The notes beneath the pieces are model-generated. The model had not been told where the DNA came from and searched no databases. It saw only the letters and a program-made list of their open reading frames with translations. The translations under genes were made by a program, and so were the position numbers. From Flavobacterium sp. NRK1 (GTDB lineage Bacteria; Bacteroidota; Bacteroidia; Flavobacteriales; Flavobacteriaceae), in assembly GCF_024054175.1 (NCBI RefSeq), contig NZ_JAMXLA010000001.1, positions 2,551,677-2,615,676 on the forward strand: DNA of 64,000 bases. Direction: 5' to 3'. Positions 52,779-63,944 of this stretch are shown in pieces (the first letter of the stretch is position 1; every line of letters starts with the position of its first letter).

Positions 52779-54764
52779 TTACACCTTTTCCTGTAATGCT
52801 TTAATTTCATCTCTTAGTTTGGCAGCCTGTAAAAAGTCAAGTTCTTTAGCAGCTTTCTCCATGGCTTTACGTTTATCGCGTATAATTTTTTCAATATCGC
52901 CTTTTGCCATATACGTAGTATCAGGTTCGGCGGCAATTTTAGGAGCATGTTCGAGTTTATAAGCCTCGCTTCTTCCTAAGGTGTTTTTTTCTATCTTCTT
53001 ATTAAGGGCTGTAGGTACAATATTATTAGCTACATTAAAGTTGTGCTGCTTTTCACGTTTATAATTGGTTTCATCTATAGTACGCTGCATACTGTCAGTA
53101 ATTTTATCGGCATACATTATAGCTTTACCATTTATATTACGGGCTGCACGGCCTACTGTTTGGGTTAGTGAGCGGTTGCTCCTTAAAAAACCTTCTTTAT
53201 CAGCATCTAATATTGCAACAAGCGATACTTCGGGCAGGTCAAGTCCTTCTCTTAAAAGGTTTACACCAATCAACACATCAAATAACCCCCTGCGTAAATC
53301 CTGCATTATTTCTACGCGTTCCAGCGTATCTACTTCAGAATGTATATAGCGGCATCGTATAGATACTTTTGTAAGGTATTTTGCAAGTTCTTCGGCCATA
53401 CGTTTGGTAAGTGTTGTAACAAGTACACGTTCGTCAACTTCTACACGTTGCTGTATTTCTTCTATAAGGTCGTCTATCTGATTAAGGCTAGGCCGAATCT
53501 CAATAACAGGGTCAAGCAGTCCGGTAGGGCGGATGATCTGCTCTACATATACACCTCCTGATTTCTGAAGTTCATAATCAGCAGGTGTGGCACTCACAAA
53601 TACTACCTGATTCTGCATAGCTTCAAACTCTTCAAACTTAAGAGGTCTGTTATCCATTGCAGCAGGGAGGCGGAATCCAAACTCAACCAGATTTTCTTTA
53701 CGAGAACGGTCACCGCCATACATGGCATGCACCTGGCTTACGGTTACGTGGCTTTCATCAATTACCATAAGGTAATCTTTAGGAAAGTAGTCTAAAAGAC
53801 AGAAAGGGCGTGTGCCCGGCAGCCTGCGGTCTAAATAACGTGAGTAATTTTCAATACCTGAGCAATAGCCTAATTCGCGGATCATTTCCAAGTCAAAATT
53901 GGTACGTTCTTCAAGGCGTTTTGCTTCAAGATGTTTACCAATTTCTTTAAAGTAATCTACCTGCTTTACAAGATCCTGCTGAATTTCCCAGATAGCTCCC
54001 TGAAGCACATCGGGGCTGGTAACAAACATATTGGCAGGGTATATATTTAATCGGTCATAGCGTTCTATAACTTTAGCTGTTTTGGCATCAAAAGCTTCGA
54101 TCTCTTCGATCTCATCACCAAAAAAGTGAATACGGAAAGGTTCATCTCCATAACTAGGGAAAACTTCGACCGTGTCACCTTTTATCCTGAAAGTTCCCGG
54201 ATTAAAATCGGCCTCGGTACGGGCATAAAGGCTTTGTACCAGCCTGTGTAATAATTTGGTACGCGAAAGCATTTCTCCGCGTTCTATAGATACTACATTC
54301 TTTTGAAATTCTACAGGGTTACCAATACCATACAGGCAGGAAACCGATGCTACCACAATAATATCACGTCTTCCTGAAAGTAGGGAAGAAGTAGTACTAA
54401 GCCGCATTTTTTCAAGTTCTTCATTTATGGAAAGATCTTTTTCTATATAAGTTCCGGTAACGGGTATGTAGGCTTCAGGCTGATAGTAGTCGTAATAAGA
54501 TACAAAATATTCTACGGCATTATTAGGGAAAAACTGCTTAAACTCACTATATAACTGGGCTGCAAGTGTTTTGTTATGTGCCAGTACAAGTGTGGGTTTC
54601 TGTACTTCCTGAATTACATTTGCCATGGTAAAAGTTTTACCCGAACCTGTAACCCCAAGAAGTGTCTGAAAACGTTCTCCTGATTCAATTCCTGCGCTTA
54701 GCTCTTTTATAGCCTGAGGCTGGTCGCCCATGGGTTTATAGTCTGATACTACGTTGAATTTCAT
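52779..54764 (-). CDS. uvrB: Excinuclease ABC subunit B
   Basis: A 661-residue nucleotide-excision repair helicase-like subunit. Walker A is GVTGSGKT (37-44). The beta-hairpin region YYDYYQPEAYIP, the DESH box (VIDESHVTVSQ), the helicase motifs and ATP site (RLPGTRPF..., then LREGLDLPEVSLV and QTVGRAARN), and the C-terminal UVR motif (AMEKAAKELDFLQAAKLRDEI) are all present. Length is normal. It loads on damaged DNA handed over by UvrA. Confidence 0.98.
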   Translation of the reverse strand: MKFNVVSDYKPMGDQPQAIKELSAGIESGERFQTLLGVTGSGKTFTMANVIQEVQKPTLVLAHNKTLAAQLYSEFKQFFPNNAVEYFVSYYDYYQPEAYIPVTGTYIEKDLSINEELEKMRLSTTSSLLSGRRDIIVVASVSCLYGIGNPVEFQKNVVSIERGEMLSRTKLLHRLVQSLYARTEADFNPGTFRIKGDTVEVFPSYGDEPFRIHFFGDEIEEIEAFDAKTAKVIERYDRLNIYPANMFVTSPDVLQGAIWEIQQDLVKQVDYFKEIGKHLEAKRLEERTNFDLEMIRELGYCSGIENYSRYLDRRLPGTRPFCLLDYFPKDYLMVIDESHVTVSQVHAMYGGDRSRKENLVEFGFRLPAAMDNRPLKFEEFEAMQNQVVFVSATPADYELQKSGGVYVEQIIRPTGLLDPVIEIRPSLNQIDDLIEEIQQRVEVDERVLVTTLTKRMAEELAKYLTKVSIRCRYIHSEVDTLERVEIMQDLRRGLFDVLIGVNLLREGLDLPEVSLVAILDADKEGFLRSNRSLTQTVGRAARNINGKAIMYADKITDSMQRTIDETNYKREKQHNFNVANNIVPTALNKKIEKNTLGRSEAYKLEHAPKIAAEPDTTYMAKGDIEKIIRDKRKAMEKAAKELDFLQAAKLRDEIKALQEKV

Positions 54765-54808
54765 TTCTTTTCCTTGCTTTTTACAAAGATAGTGAAATGA
54801 TTATATGT

Positions 54809-54946
54809 TTTATTCGTGAATTTATTTATCCGGAGTTACAAATGGATCAATTTACCAGATTGCAAGAAGAGTCTGTAAATTTCCCTCACTTTCTGTGCTA
54901 ATTGATTTAAAGTATAAGTGATTTGATACCCAAATTCACGAATAAA
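54809..54946. repeat. 138-bp element bounded by 15-bp inverted repeats
   Basis: TTTATTCGTGAATTT (54809-54823) is matched exactly by AAATTCACGAATAAA (54932-54946) across 108 bp. The inside holds a tiny frame from the ATG at 54842 but no real gene. The ends resemble the TTCGTGAATTCG-like intergenic repeats of flavobacteria, so it may be a repeat-derived or MITE-like fragment. Confidence 0.45.
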
Positions 54947-54962
54947 CCAAATCGACAACTCT

Positions 54963-55625
54963 CTAATCAAAGCATTCCATCATTAGCAGATCACCTTCTT
55001 TGTGCTCAATAAGTACAACCCCGTCTGCAAGGGCTTCATTACTGCTTCCGGTCCGGTAACCAATAGTAAGTTCGTCATCATTCAGTTGATATTTCAGGTT
55101 TTTGCTGCTGATGCCTGATACTTTTCCTATTGGTATCAGTGACAGGGGAGTGCCGGCAGGATACCATTTTTCAAATTTTTGGGACAGCAAAAATACTTTA
55201 GAATGATCGTCAAGTAGTACTATTTTCAGTTTATCACGAAACCTTACAATATTGGTAATATTGGTAATGGTATGATCGGCCCGGCGGCCTGTCGCCCAAA
55301 TAACATTAACGGCAGGTATTTTACGGTCAATAAGATATTCAAATGCTTTTTCAAGATCGGTCTTATCCTGGTCGGGAGTATGAACAATTTCTAACGGATA
55401 TTGTTGGCTTTTATAATATTCAGGATCAAAATCACGGTCAAAATCCCCTAAAAGGACATCTACCTTAATGCCCAGTTCCATAACGCGGTTCATAGCACTG
55501 TCAAGCACAATCACAAGGGGCGACCATTCCAGGAGCTGACCTAAAAGCTCTTTGCTGCATTCAGCACCGTTAGCAATTATTAAAGCAGGTTCCTGATCGT
55601 CGCGTACAATATGGTGTGAAGACAT
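54963..55625 (-). CDS. Thiamine pyrophosphokinase
   Basis: A 220-residue enzyme that pyrophosphorylates thiamine to TPP with ATP. The N-terminal catalytic segment has ALIIANGAECSKELL, a DSAMNRVMELGIKVDVLLGDFDRD block, TPDQDKTDLEKAFEYL and ATGRRADHTITNI. The C-terminal half is the thiamine-binding beta domain (SSKNLKYQL, then TIGYRTGSSNEA). TPK/ThiN-type, with no TPP riboswitch visible upstream. Confidence 0.92.
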   Translation of the reverse strand: MSSHHIVRDDQEPALIIANGAECSKELLGQLLEWSPLVIVLDSAMNRVMELGIKVDVLLGDFDRDFDPEYYKSQQYPLEIVHTPDQDKTDLEKAFEYLIDRKIPAVNVIWATGRRADHTITNITNIVRFRDKLKIVLLDDHSKVFLLSQKFEKWYPAGTPLSLIPIGKVSGISSKNLKYQLNDDELTIGYRTGSSNEALADGVVLIEHKEGDLLMMECFD

Positions 55626-55655
55626 GTTTTGGATCTAAATTTGAAGACTAATCAC

Positions 55656-55682
55656 TAAAAAGTCCTCCATTGAGGAGGACTT
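55656..55682 (-). terminator. Terminator of the TonB receptor-DUF4249 operon
   Basis: A nine-bp stem AAGTCCTCC/GGAGGACTT (55660-55668 with 55674-55682, loop ATTGA) is followed by TTTTTAG on the minus strand. Confidence 0.88.
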
Positions 55683-55712
55683 CAAAGTTACATATATTTT
55701 GAACTTAATAAA

Positions 55713-56537
55713 TTACTGTATTGTATAATTAACAGAAGATACTTCACCCAGCCTGAAATAGCCTAAAGCAAAATTATCTTCATTCGTCTGGTTTATAATA
55801 TTGCCTCTTGCATTTACCGGTGGTGTCTGAAAAGGCCCACTGCCGGCTCCGCCTTCAACCATAGATATAAGTATGCTCATGTAGTTATAATAACGCTCTG
55901 AAATACCATACAGCTTTAAACCTACAACATCTCCTGCTTTAAAGTCTTCATGATCTATAAAGTCAAACATAAGGTTACCCTGAAAAAACTCATCTTTAAG
56001 TGCATCATAGTCAGGATAAGGCAATACATCAGTATCAAATCGCACAAGATAAAAATTATCCTCATTGCCATTGTCCATAAAAAAGAAACGTACTTCTATA
56101 TTATCATTAAGAAAACCACCTTCATTATCCTGAATTATGTTTTGAATATCCGGAGCCGCATAAAGCGTATCGGATGCCTTATAAGTTTGTCCGTCATACT
56201 CAACTGTAAGTGTATAGTTTTCTCCTATAACCGGTTCAAAATTAGTGCATACATATTCCCCTGTACCAGGTGTTTCAGCAAAATTAAAAACAATATTTTC
56301 ACTATTTGTAATAAATACAGTAGCACCCGAAACTGCCGGTACGGTATTTTCATAGTAACTTCCGGTAGTGGTAAGCTTTATTTTTTGCTGGCTTCCATCG
56401 GTACCCTTTATCCAGTTTATAGAGGCATCTATAACAAGTTTAGGAGCAGCAGTGTTAAGGTCTACATCTACAACTTCCTCGCAAGAGCTGAGCAGTAAAC
56501 CAATTGTCAGCATTATTATATATTTTATACTTTTCAT
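55713..56537 (-). CDS. DUF4249 domain lipoprotein
   Basis: A 274-residue outer-membrane-type lipoprotein (lipobox LLLSSC, Cys near 19). The DUF4249 pattern runs VDLNTAAPKLVIDASIN near the N-terminus, then SGATVFITNSENIVFNF, GTGEYVCTNFEPVIGENYTLTVEYDGQTYKA and RFFFMDNGNEDNFYLVRFD. DUF4249 genes always accompany a TonB-dependent receptor; this one starts 5 bp after it. It probably helps capture the substrate at the surface, in a SusD-like way (inference). Confidence 0.9.
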   Translation of the reverse strand: MKSIKYIIMLTIGLLLSSCEEVVDVDLNTAAPKLVIDASINWIKGTDGSQQKIKLTTTGSYYENTVPAVSGATVFITNSENIVFNFAETPGTGEYVCTNFEPVIGENYTLTVEYDGQTYKASDTLYAAPDIQNIIQDNEGGFLNDNIEVRFFFMDNGNEDNFYLVRFDTDVLPYPDYDALKDEFFQGNLMFDFIDHEDFKAGDVVGLKLYGISERYYNYMSILISMVEGGAGSGPFQTPPVNARGNIINQTNEDNFALGYFRLGEVSSVNYTIQ

Positions 56538-56542
56538 TATGC

Positions 56543-58921
56543 TTAAAATTTAAAATTATAAGTAACACTCGGTATAATGCCAAATATAGAAAGCCTCACG
56601 GCTTCATTTCTTCCGGTGTCTTCATTTTGCCTAAATGTCATAGAGGCTGCGTTAGACCTGTTGTACAAGTTATAAATACTAAATACCCATTCACCCTGCC
56701 AGCCTTTGGTTTTTTCTGGCTTAGGCACATAAGTAGCTGAAATATCAAGGTGATGGTACATAGGCAAACGGTCGCCATTTCTTGAACCAAATACAGGAAC
56801 ATTTATATCGCCATACTGATACTGTCCGTTAGGAAAGGTAGCAGGCTGGCCGGATTGCAGGGCAAATATCGCCCCGAATGACCATTTGTCTGTATAATCA
56901 TAAGAACCTGTTACAGAAAGGTTATGTGTTTTATTATATCCGGCACTATACCATTCGCCATTATTAATACCTGTTTCTCCCGTTGCTCTGCCCGGAGTTT
57001 GCTGTTCAGTACGGGAAAGGGTGTAAGATACCCAGCCTGTAAGCTTACCTTTGTTTTTACGGAACAGTACTTCTAAACCGTATGATCTTGCTTTACCATT
57101 TAGCAATACCTGCTCTATGGCTTTATTGGCAATAAGATCGGCACCGTCTATATAATCAAGCTTGTTTTTTATTTTTTTGTAGAAGCTTTCTACTTCAAGT
57201 GTATAAGTGTCATCTTTTAGATTTCTGAAATACCCAACCGCTACCTGATCTAATAATTCCGGCTTGGTAAAATTGTCACTTGGTGCCCAAACGTCAAGTG
57301 GAGTGGGTGATGAGGTATTAGATATTAAATGCAGGTATTGTGCCATGCGGTTGTAACTTGCTTTTACCGACTGATTGTCGTCAAGTTTATAAGCAATAGC
57401 TACACGTGGTTCCAGATTGCCAAAATCAGCAATGGTTTCGCCGCTGCTATAATGTAGTGTACCAATTGGAGTTGCTTTTTCGTAAATTTTCAGCTCGTTA
57501 TCAAAAGCCACAGCCTGATTGTTGGCATAAACATTCATATTTTGCTCTCCTAAACGATAAAACATACTATATCGTAAACCATAGCTAACAGTAATTCTGT
57601 CACTCAGTTCATGTTCTGCATCTACATACAGGGCGGGTTCAAAAGCATGTTTCTTTTCGAGCTGGTCGTGGTTTATAGCCGAATCTTCTCCTGTTGGGTT
57701 TACAGTTCCCGGATTAAAATCGTAGTATATGGCATTAACACCATAGTTCAGTTTAAATTTATCCGTAAGGTAATGTTTCAGGTCATATTTAAAATTATAA
57801 TTTTTAATGCCTGAATCCCATTTAAGGCCAATAAAGCCTAATTCGAGTCCGTAATAGTAATCACTATAAATAAGACTCATATTAGAGAATAGCTTTTCAC
57901 TAAATAAATGGTTCCATCTAAGGTTTAAAACGGCATTACCATATACGTTATTAAAACTTTGGCTTATATCCAGTAAATCACGGCCAAAGTAGCCAGAAAG
58001 GTACAGGTTGTTATTTTCGTTGAGGTTATAGCTAAGTTTTGTATTAAGGTCATAAAAATAAGCAGAGTTGTCATTGTCTGCCAGTTTAAGAAAAAGATGT
58101 GCATACGATGCTCTTCCTCCAATGAGGAAAGAGCCTTTGTCTTTTACAATAGGGCCTTCAGCCAATAATCGGCTTGAAATTGCACCAATACCGCCTTTCA
58201 TGTGAAACTCTTTCTTGTTCCCCTCTTTTTGGTAAATATCCAGTACAGATGACAGTCTTCCGCCATAACGTGCCGGGATACCTCCTTTATATAATTTCAG
58301 GTCTTTTATTGCATCTGCATTAAAGACTGAAAAGAAACCGAATAAGTGGGATGAGTTGTAAATAGTTGCTTCATCAAGAAGTATAAGGTTTTGATCGGCA
58401 GATCCTCCGCGGACATTAAACCCTGAAGCGCCCTCGCCGGCATTAGTTACACCGGGTAATGTAAGTATAGATTTTAGTACATCTACTTCACCCATTACAA
58501 CGGGCATTTTCTTTATTTCTTCAGCAGAAAGCCTGTTTACACTCATTTCAGGCTTTCTTATGTTGGCTCTTTTTACGTTTTCAGAAATTACTACTTCATC
58601 AAGCACTTTGCTATCGGTAGTAAGGCTGAAGTTTTTACGTATGTTGCTGTTTAATACAATTGTTTCTTCCTTAGTACCAAAGCTTACATAGCTTACCTGT
58701 ACTGTGTAGGTTCCTGCGGGAAGTGAGATAGAGTAAAAGCCATATTCGTTGGTTGAAATTCCTTTTTCCAGTTCTTTTATATATACACTGGCACCTATAA
58801 GGGTTTCATTGCTGCTATCGTCGGCAATAGTGCCGCTTAGTGTAAATTTCTCCTGTGCAAACACAGCACTGAAAAAAAACAGAAGGAATACCGAGAGGCA
58901 TCCTTTTTTTTGTAAGGTCAT
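56543..58921 (-). CDS. TonB-dependent outer membrane receptor
   Basis: A 792-residue protein with a signal peptide (MTLQKKGCLSVFLLFFFSAVFAQ). It has an N-terminal carboxypeptidase-regulatory-like domain (about 25-105; FTLSGTIADDSSNETLIGASVYI), a plug domain (about 115-225, DEVVISENVKRAN then GFNVRGGSADQNLILLDEATIYN), and a 22-strand barrel ending in an aromatic NFKF. The substrate is unknown; carbohydrate, iron complex or oligopeptide are all possible. Paired with DUF4249. Confidence 0.95.
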   Translation of the reverse strand: MTLQKKGCLSVFLLFFFSAVFAQEKFTLSGTIADDSSNETLIGASVYIKELEKGISTNEYGFYSISLPAGTYTVQVSYVSFGTKEETIVLNSNIRKNFSLTTDSKVLDEVVISENVKRANIRKPEMSVNRLSAEEIKKMPVVMGEVDVLKSILTLPGVTNAGEGASGFNVRGGSADQNLILLDEATIYNSSHLFGFFSVFNADAIKDLKLYKGGIPARYGGRLSSVLDIYQKEGNKKEFHMKGGIGAISSRLLAEGPIVKDKGSFLIGGRASYAHLFLKLADNDNSAYFYDLNTKLSYNLNENNNLYLSGYFGRDLLDISQSFNNVYGNAVLNLRWNHLFSEKLFSNMSLIYSDYYYGLELGFIGLKWDSGIKNYNFKYDLKHYLTDKFKLNYGVNAIYYDFNPGTVNPTGEDSAINHDQLEKKHAFEPALYVDAEHELSDRITVSYGLRYSMFYRLGEQNMNVYANNQAVAFDNELKIYEKATPIGTLHYSSGETIADFGNLEPRVAIAYKLDDNQSVKASYNRMAQYLHLISNTSSPTPLDVWAPSDNFTKPELLDQVAVGYFRNLKDDTYTLEVESFYKKIKNKLDYIDGADLIANKAIEQVLLNGKARSYGLEVLFRKNKGKLTGWVSYTLSRTEQQTPGRATGETGINNGEWYSAGYNKTHNLSVTGSYDYTDKWSFGAIFALQSGQPATFPNGQYQYGDINVPVFGSRNGDRLPMYHHLDISATYVPKPEKTKGWQGEWVFSIYNLYNRSNAASMTFRQNEDTGRNEAVRLSIFGIIPSVTYNFKF

Positions 58922-59233
58922 TTGTTTGATTGGTTTTGTGTTGATTGATCGATGATTGGACTCCGGTTCAATACTATTATTTAATGAACAAGTAGATTCA
59001 GGTTTACATTGTTTAATTCATAATTTTTATATTTTCTTATATAACGATATTAGACGAATTAAATTACTTCTTGTTACAAGAATTTACAATTTTTTCATAC
59101 AAGAAATAGTGTTTTTAATAACAGACCCCATTAAAATAGGGGTTGCTGCTAAAATTTTAAAATTTAATTTAAACTACTGCTATAAAAAAAGCTATCCCTA
59201 AGGATAGCTTTTAAGTATAATATACGACTGGTT
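58922..59233. other. 312-bp gap between icd and the TonB receptor
   Basis: The icd terminator lies at 59184-59212 and the receptor promoter should be near 58940-59060. The middle is AT-rich with a small GC-poor dyad (ACCCCATTTTAATGGGGT-like at 59126-59144, CCCCATTAAAATAGGGG). I see no ORF or RNA gene. Confidence 0.4.
59184..59212 (-). terminator. Terminator of icd
   Basis: An eleven-bp stem AAAAGCTATCC/GGATAGCTTTT (59187-59197 with 59202-59212, loop CTAA) is followed by T on the minus strand. Confidence 0.88.
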
Positions 59234-61471
<2,238 letters not shown>

Positions 61472-61587
61472 TTAATGACCCTTTCGGCAAACGCTGAAAG
61501 GCTGATTATTAATATGTTATTTGAGTGTTTGTTTGAGCTGTTTACTACAAAGCGCATTTATCAGCCCCTTACTGTAAACAAGGCTCG

Positions 61588-61595
61588 CAAATATA
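61588..61595 (-). promoter_or_regulatory. Candidate -7 element for icd
   Basis: TATATTTG on the minus strand matches TAnnTTTG. It predicts an icd leader of about 120 nt, with a hairpin CCTTTC...GAAAGG (61480-61501) close to the start codon. Confidence 0.45.
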
Positions 61596-61692
61596 GGAAA
61601 ATCTTATCTAACAGGGGGTTGGTATATCGGTAAAAAAACGTTGTCGTAATTTTACTTTTACAATTTTAAAGGATAAGATTTTACAGTGTCAG

Positions 61693-61917
61693 TTAAGGTT
61701 TCTCCTTTAACTGGTTGATCCTTTCCAGCACAGAAGTTGAAAATTCTTTTGTGATTACTTTATTTATCTGTCCCTTGCAATCAGGAATAGAATAGTAGCG
61801 TATATGTGTAAGTTTAGCTTTTGCGCTGGTTACTTCTTCTACCTCATAAATATGCTTAATATTTACAAAGTGCACGCCCCCGCGTATGTCAGCTATTTTT
61901 ATAAAAATCGGATCCAT
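61693..61917 (-). CDS. Small protein of unknown function
   Basis: A 74-residue basic cytoplasmic protein starting at the ATG at 61917 (MDPIFIKIADIRGG); the frame extends to a TTG at 61923. A beta-strand-rich start (FIKIADIRGGVHFVNIKHIYEVEE) is followed by VTKEFSTSVLERINQLKEKP. The layout is reminiscent of small LytTR-like or Tudor-like beta proteins, but I assign no family. The candidate -7 box ends 3 bp from the ATG. Confidence 0.6.
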   Translation of the reverse strand: MDPIFIKIADIRGGVHFVNIKHIYEVEEVTSAKAKLTHIRYYSIPDCKGQINKVITKEFSTSVLERINQLKEKP

Positions 61918-61920
61918 GCC

Positions 61921-61928
61921 CAAAGATA
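61921..61928 (-). promoter_or_regulatory. Candidate -7 element, near-leaderless small protein gene
   Basis: TATCTTTG on the minus strand, ending 3 bp before the ATG at 61917, predicts an mRNA with no 5' leader. Confidence 0.4.
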
Positions 61929-62003
61929 ATTAAATGTGTTGATTTTGTTTAAAAGTATACGTTTAAATCGATATAAAACATTTCTATAAAAACTCTTGCT
62001 GTT

Positions 62004-62011
62004 TATATTTG
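62004..62011 (+). promoter_or_regulatory. Candidate -7 element for the lipoprotein gene
   Basis: TATATTTG, 18 bp before the ATG at 62030, matches TAnnTTTG. An imperfect TTTGTATATATAAA follows it. Confidence 0.4.
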
Positions 62012-62029
62012 TATATATAAACTAATATT

Positions 62030-62527
62030 ATGAGAATTACTTTTTTAATAATAGTGTTTTTATTGTGTGCTTGTAACAACAATAAAAATTGTAGTTATAA
62101 GGAAGCGATACAAAGAGGTGAAATAAAAGATTATAAAACATCTTTTATTCGTATTAATGACAGTCTGGATTTTAAACTGGATTATGTCCGGGATCAGCTA
62201 TATAAGGAAAAAGAGCCTTTTTGTTATGGAAATATGGAATTAAATAATGAACGTTTTTCTGTACTGTGTAATGCTGTCGCACCTTATTATAATTCTGCGA
62301 ATGTCAGAATACTTGACCTTTTATGTGCAAATAAAGATCTTTGTGAAGGTGAAGCTTTAGAATTTCAAAACATAAAAGGATATTTGATATACTATATTAA
62401 CGATGAAAAAAGATTGTCCTTAGATTATGTAAATCTCATAACAAGTGAGAAAGAAACCTATCCTGTAAGTGATGCTTATGCTACTGTAAAAGGCACTTTC
62501 TGTTTGAAAGAAGCGGTATTGAGCTAA
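62030..62527 (+). CDS. Lipoprotein of unknown function, C-terminus displaced by a frameshift
   Basis: The open frame gives 165 residues: a lipoprotein signal (MRITFLIIVFLLCAC, Cys near 15) and a Cys-containing alpha/beta body (SYKEAIQRGEIKDYKTSFIRIND; PYYNSANVRILDLLCANKDLCEGEALEFQNIKG). The end, KGTFCLKEAVLS, looks out of place. From 62500 the -1 frame continues in a coding-like way for 45 more residues to 62637. One lost base near 62498-62500 explains both. I do not recognise the family. Confidence 0.68.
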   Translation: MRITFLIIVFLLCACNNNKNCSYKEAIQRGEIKDYKTSFIRINDSLDFKLDYVRDQLYKEKEPFCYGNMELNNERFSVLCNAVAPYYNSANVRILDLLCANKDLCEGEALEFQNIKGYLIYYINDEKRLSLDYVNLITSEKETYPVSDAYATVKGTFCLKEAVLS

Positions 62528-62637
62528 AGCCTTCTATTGTTGAATTAAAAAATATGGGATTTAATTTCCAGCCTGATGATATTTTAATGATAAAAAAATC
62601 TGAAGACAAGCTCTATAAAAAAATTAATGGAAAGTGA
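62500..62637 (+). other. Displaced C-terminal segment of the preceding lipoprotein (-1 frame)
   Basis: The frame reads LFERSGIELKPSIVELKN, then GFNFQPDDILMIKKSEDK and KKINGK before a TGA. It is coding-like in composition and overlaps the zero-frame end. Confidence 0.55.
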
Positions 62638-62667
62638 TTGTAAGTGTAATATAGTCAGGTTATTTGC

Positions 62668-62701
62668 AAAAAAAAATCCCATGCCGTAGCTATGGGATTT
62701 T
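62668..62701 (-). terminator. Terminator of rplS
   Basis: A ten-bp stem AAAATCCCAT/ATGGGATTTT (62673-62682 with 62692-62701) is followed by nine T on the minus strand. Confidence 0.85.
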
Positions 62702-62722
62702 GTATTTGTGAAAAAGAAAAGA

Positions 62723-63073
62723 TTATCTTCTTCTTTCTTTGATTTTTGCTTTTTTACCTGTAAGGTCACGGAAGTAGAATATACGTGCTCTTCTAACTTT
62801 ACCTCTTTGGTTAAGTTCGATTTTTTGCAGCGCCGGCATATTAAGCGGGAAAATACGCTCTACACCTACAGCTCCTGACATTTTACGGATAGTAAATGTT
62901 TGAGAGATACCTGCACCTCTTTTTTGGATAACTACACCTTTAAAGAACTGGGTTCTTGTTTTCTCACCCTCTTTAATTTCGTAGTAAACAGTAATGGTGT
63001 CTCCTGAGTTAAATTCAGGGAAATCTTTTTTTGTTACAAATTCGTCTTGTACAAATTTTACTAAATCAGACAT
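62723..63073 (-). CDS. rplS: 50S ribosomal protein L19
   Basis: A 116-residue ribosomal protein, started at the ATG at 63073 (MSDLVKFVQDEFV), which gives the family's usual length; the frame to 63112 is an over-extension. FPEFNSGDTITVYYEIKEGEKTRTQFFKGVVI and RKMSGAVGVERIFPL are the L19 blocks. It follows trmD, the normal order. Confidence 0.98.
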   Translation of the reverse strand: MSDLVKFVQDEFVTKKDFPEFNSGDTITVYYEIKEGEKTRTQFFKGVVIQKRGAGISQTFTIRKMSGAVGVERIFPLNMPALQKIELNQRGKVRRARIFYFRDLTGKKAKIKERRR

Positions 63074-63269
63074 GATTTTATTTTTAAGTGTTTGATTCAA
63101 AGCAACATTCACGATTTTCGCCAGAGGTTAGTCCGAATAAGGGTGCAAATATAAAATTTTTTTTGTTTCAGGTTTAAAGTTTCAGGGTTTTTTTAAATTC
63201 TATAAGTAGATTTTTTTTATTTAGGTACTTAACTATAAAAAATTATGTCCTAAACAATTTACAATCAAC

Positions 63270-63944
63270 TTATTCTAAAAGATCCGGCCTTCTGTTTTTT
63301 GTGTGTTCAAGTGCCTGGTCTTCCCTCCATTTGTCTATGTTTGCAAAGTTGCCGCTAAGTAATATATCGGGAACTTTCCATCCTTTATATTCTGCCGGGC
63401 GCGTATATATGGGAGGGGAAAGCAGGTTGTCCTGAAAACTATCTGTTAAGGCAGAGGTTTCATTGCTTAAAACACCGGGTATAAGGCGTATGATGCTATC
63501 GGCTACTACTGCAGCAGCAAGTTCACCACCTGACAGCACAAAATCGCCAATAGAAATTTCTTTGGTTATAAAATGATCGCGTACACGCTGATCTACACCT
63601 TTATAATGCCCACACAGTATAATTATGTTTTTAAGAAGCGACATACGGTTTGCCATGCCCTGATTGAGTGTTTCTCCGTCGGGTGACATGTATATTACTT
63701 CATCATAGTCGCGTTCTGCCTTAAGTTTAGATATGCATGCATCTATAGGCTCAATCATCATCACCATGCCTGCGCCACCGCCAAACTGATAATCATCTAC
63801 ATTTTTATGTTTGTTGGTGCTGTAGTCTCTTAAATTGTGCAGGTGTACTTCAACCAGTCCTTTGTCTATAGCGCGTTTAAGTATAGATGCTTCAAAAGGG
63901 CTTCGCAATAATTCGGGCAGTACAGTAATAATGTCTATTCTCAT
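63270..63944 (-). CDS. trmD: tRNA (guanine-N1-)-methyltransferase
   Basis: A 224-residue SPOUT-class methyltransferase that makes m1G37 in tRNAs with G36, keeping the reading frame. Segments [22 protein letters not shown], the knot regions [18 protein letters not shown] and [32 protein letters not shown], and the C-terminal [32 protein letters not shown] are all present. Confidence 0.98.
   Translation of the reverse strand: MRIDIITVLPELLRSPFEASILKRAIDKGLVEVHLHNLRDYSTNKHKNVDDYQFGGGAGMVMMIEPIDACISKLKAERDYDEVIYMSPDGETLNQGMANRMSLLKNIIILCGHYKGVDQRVRDHFITKEISIGDFVLSGGELAAAVVADSIIRLIPGVLSNETSALTDSFQDNLLSPPIYTRPAEYKGWKVPDILLSGNFANIDKWREDQALEHTKNRRPDLLE

Noticed and set aside
52998..53561. Open frames antisense to uvrB
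   Set aside because: Mirror frames of a fully conserved uvrB; no independent evidence.
62008..62021. TTTGTATATATAAA near the lipoprotein promoter as a further MarR operator
   Set aside because: It differs from the palindrome at one symmetric position and is largely explained by the overlapping -7 box TATATTTG and general AT richness.
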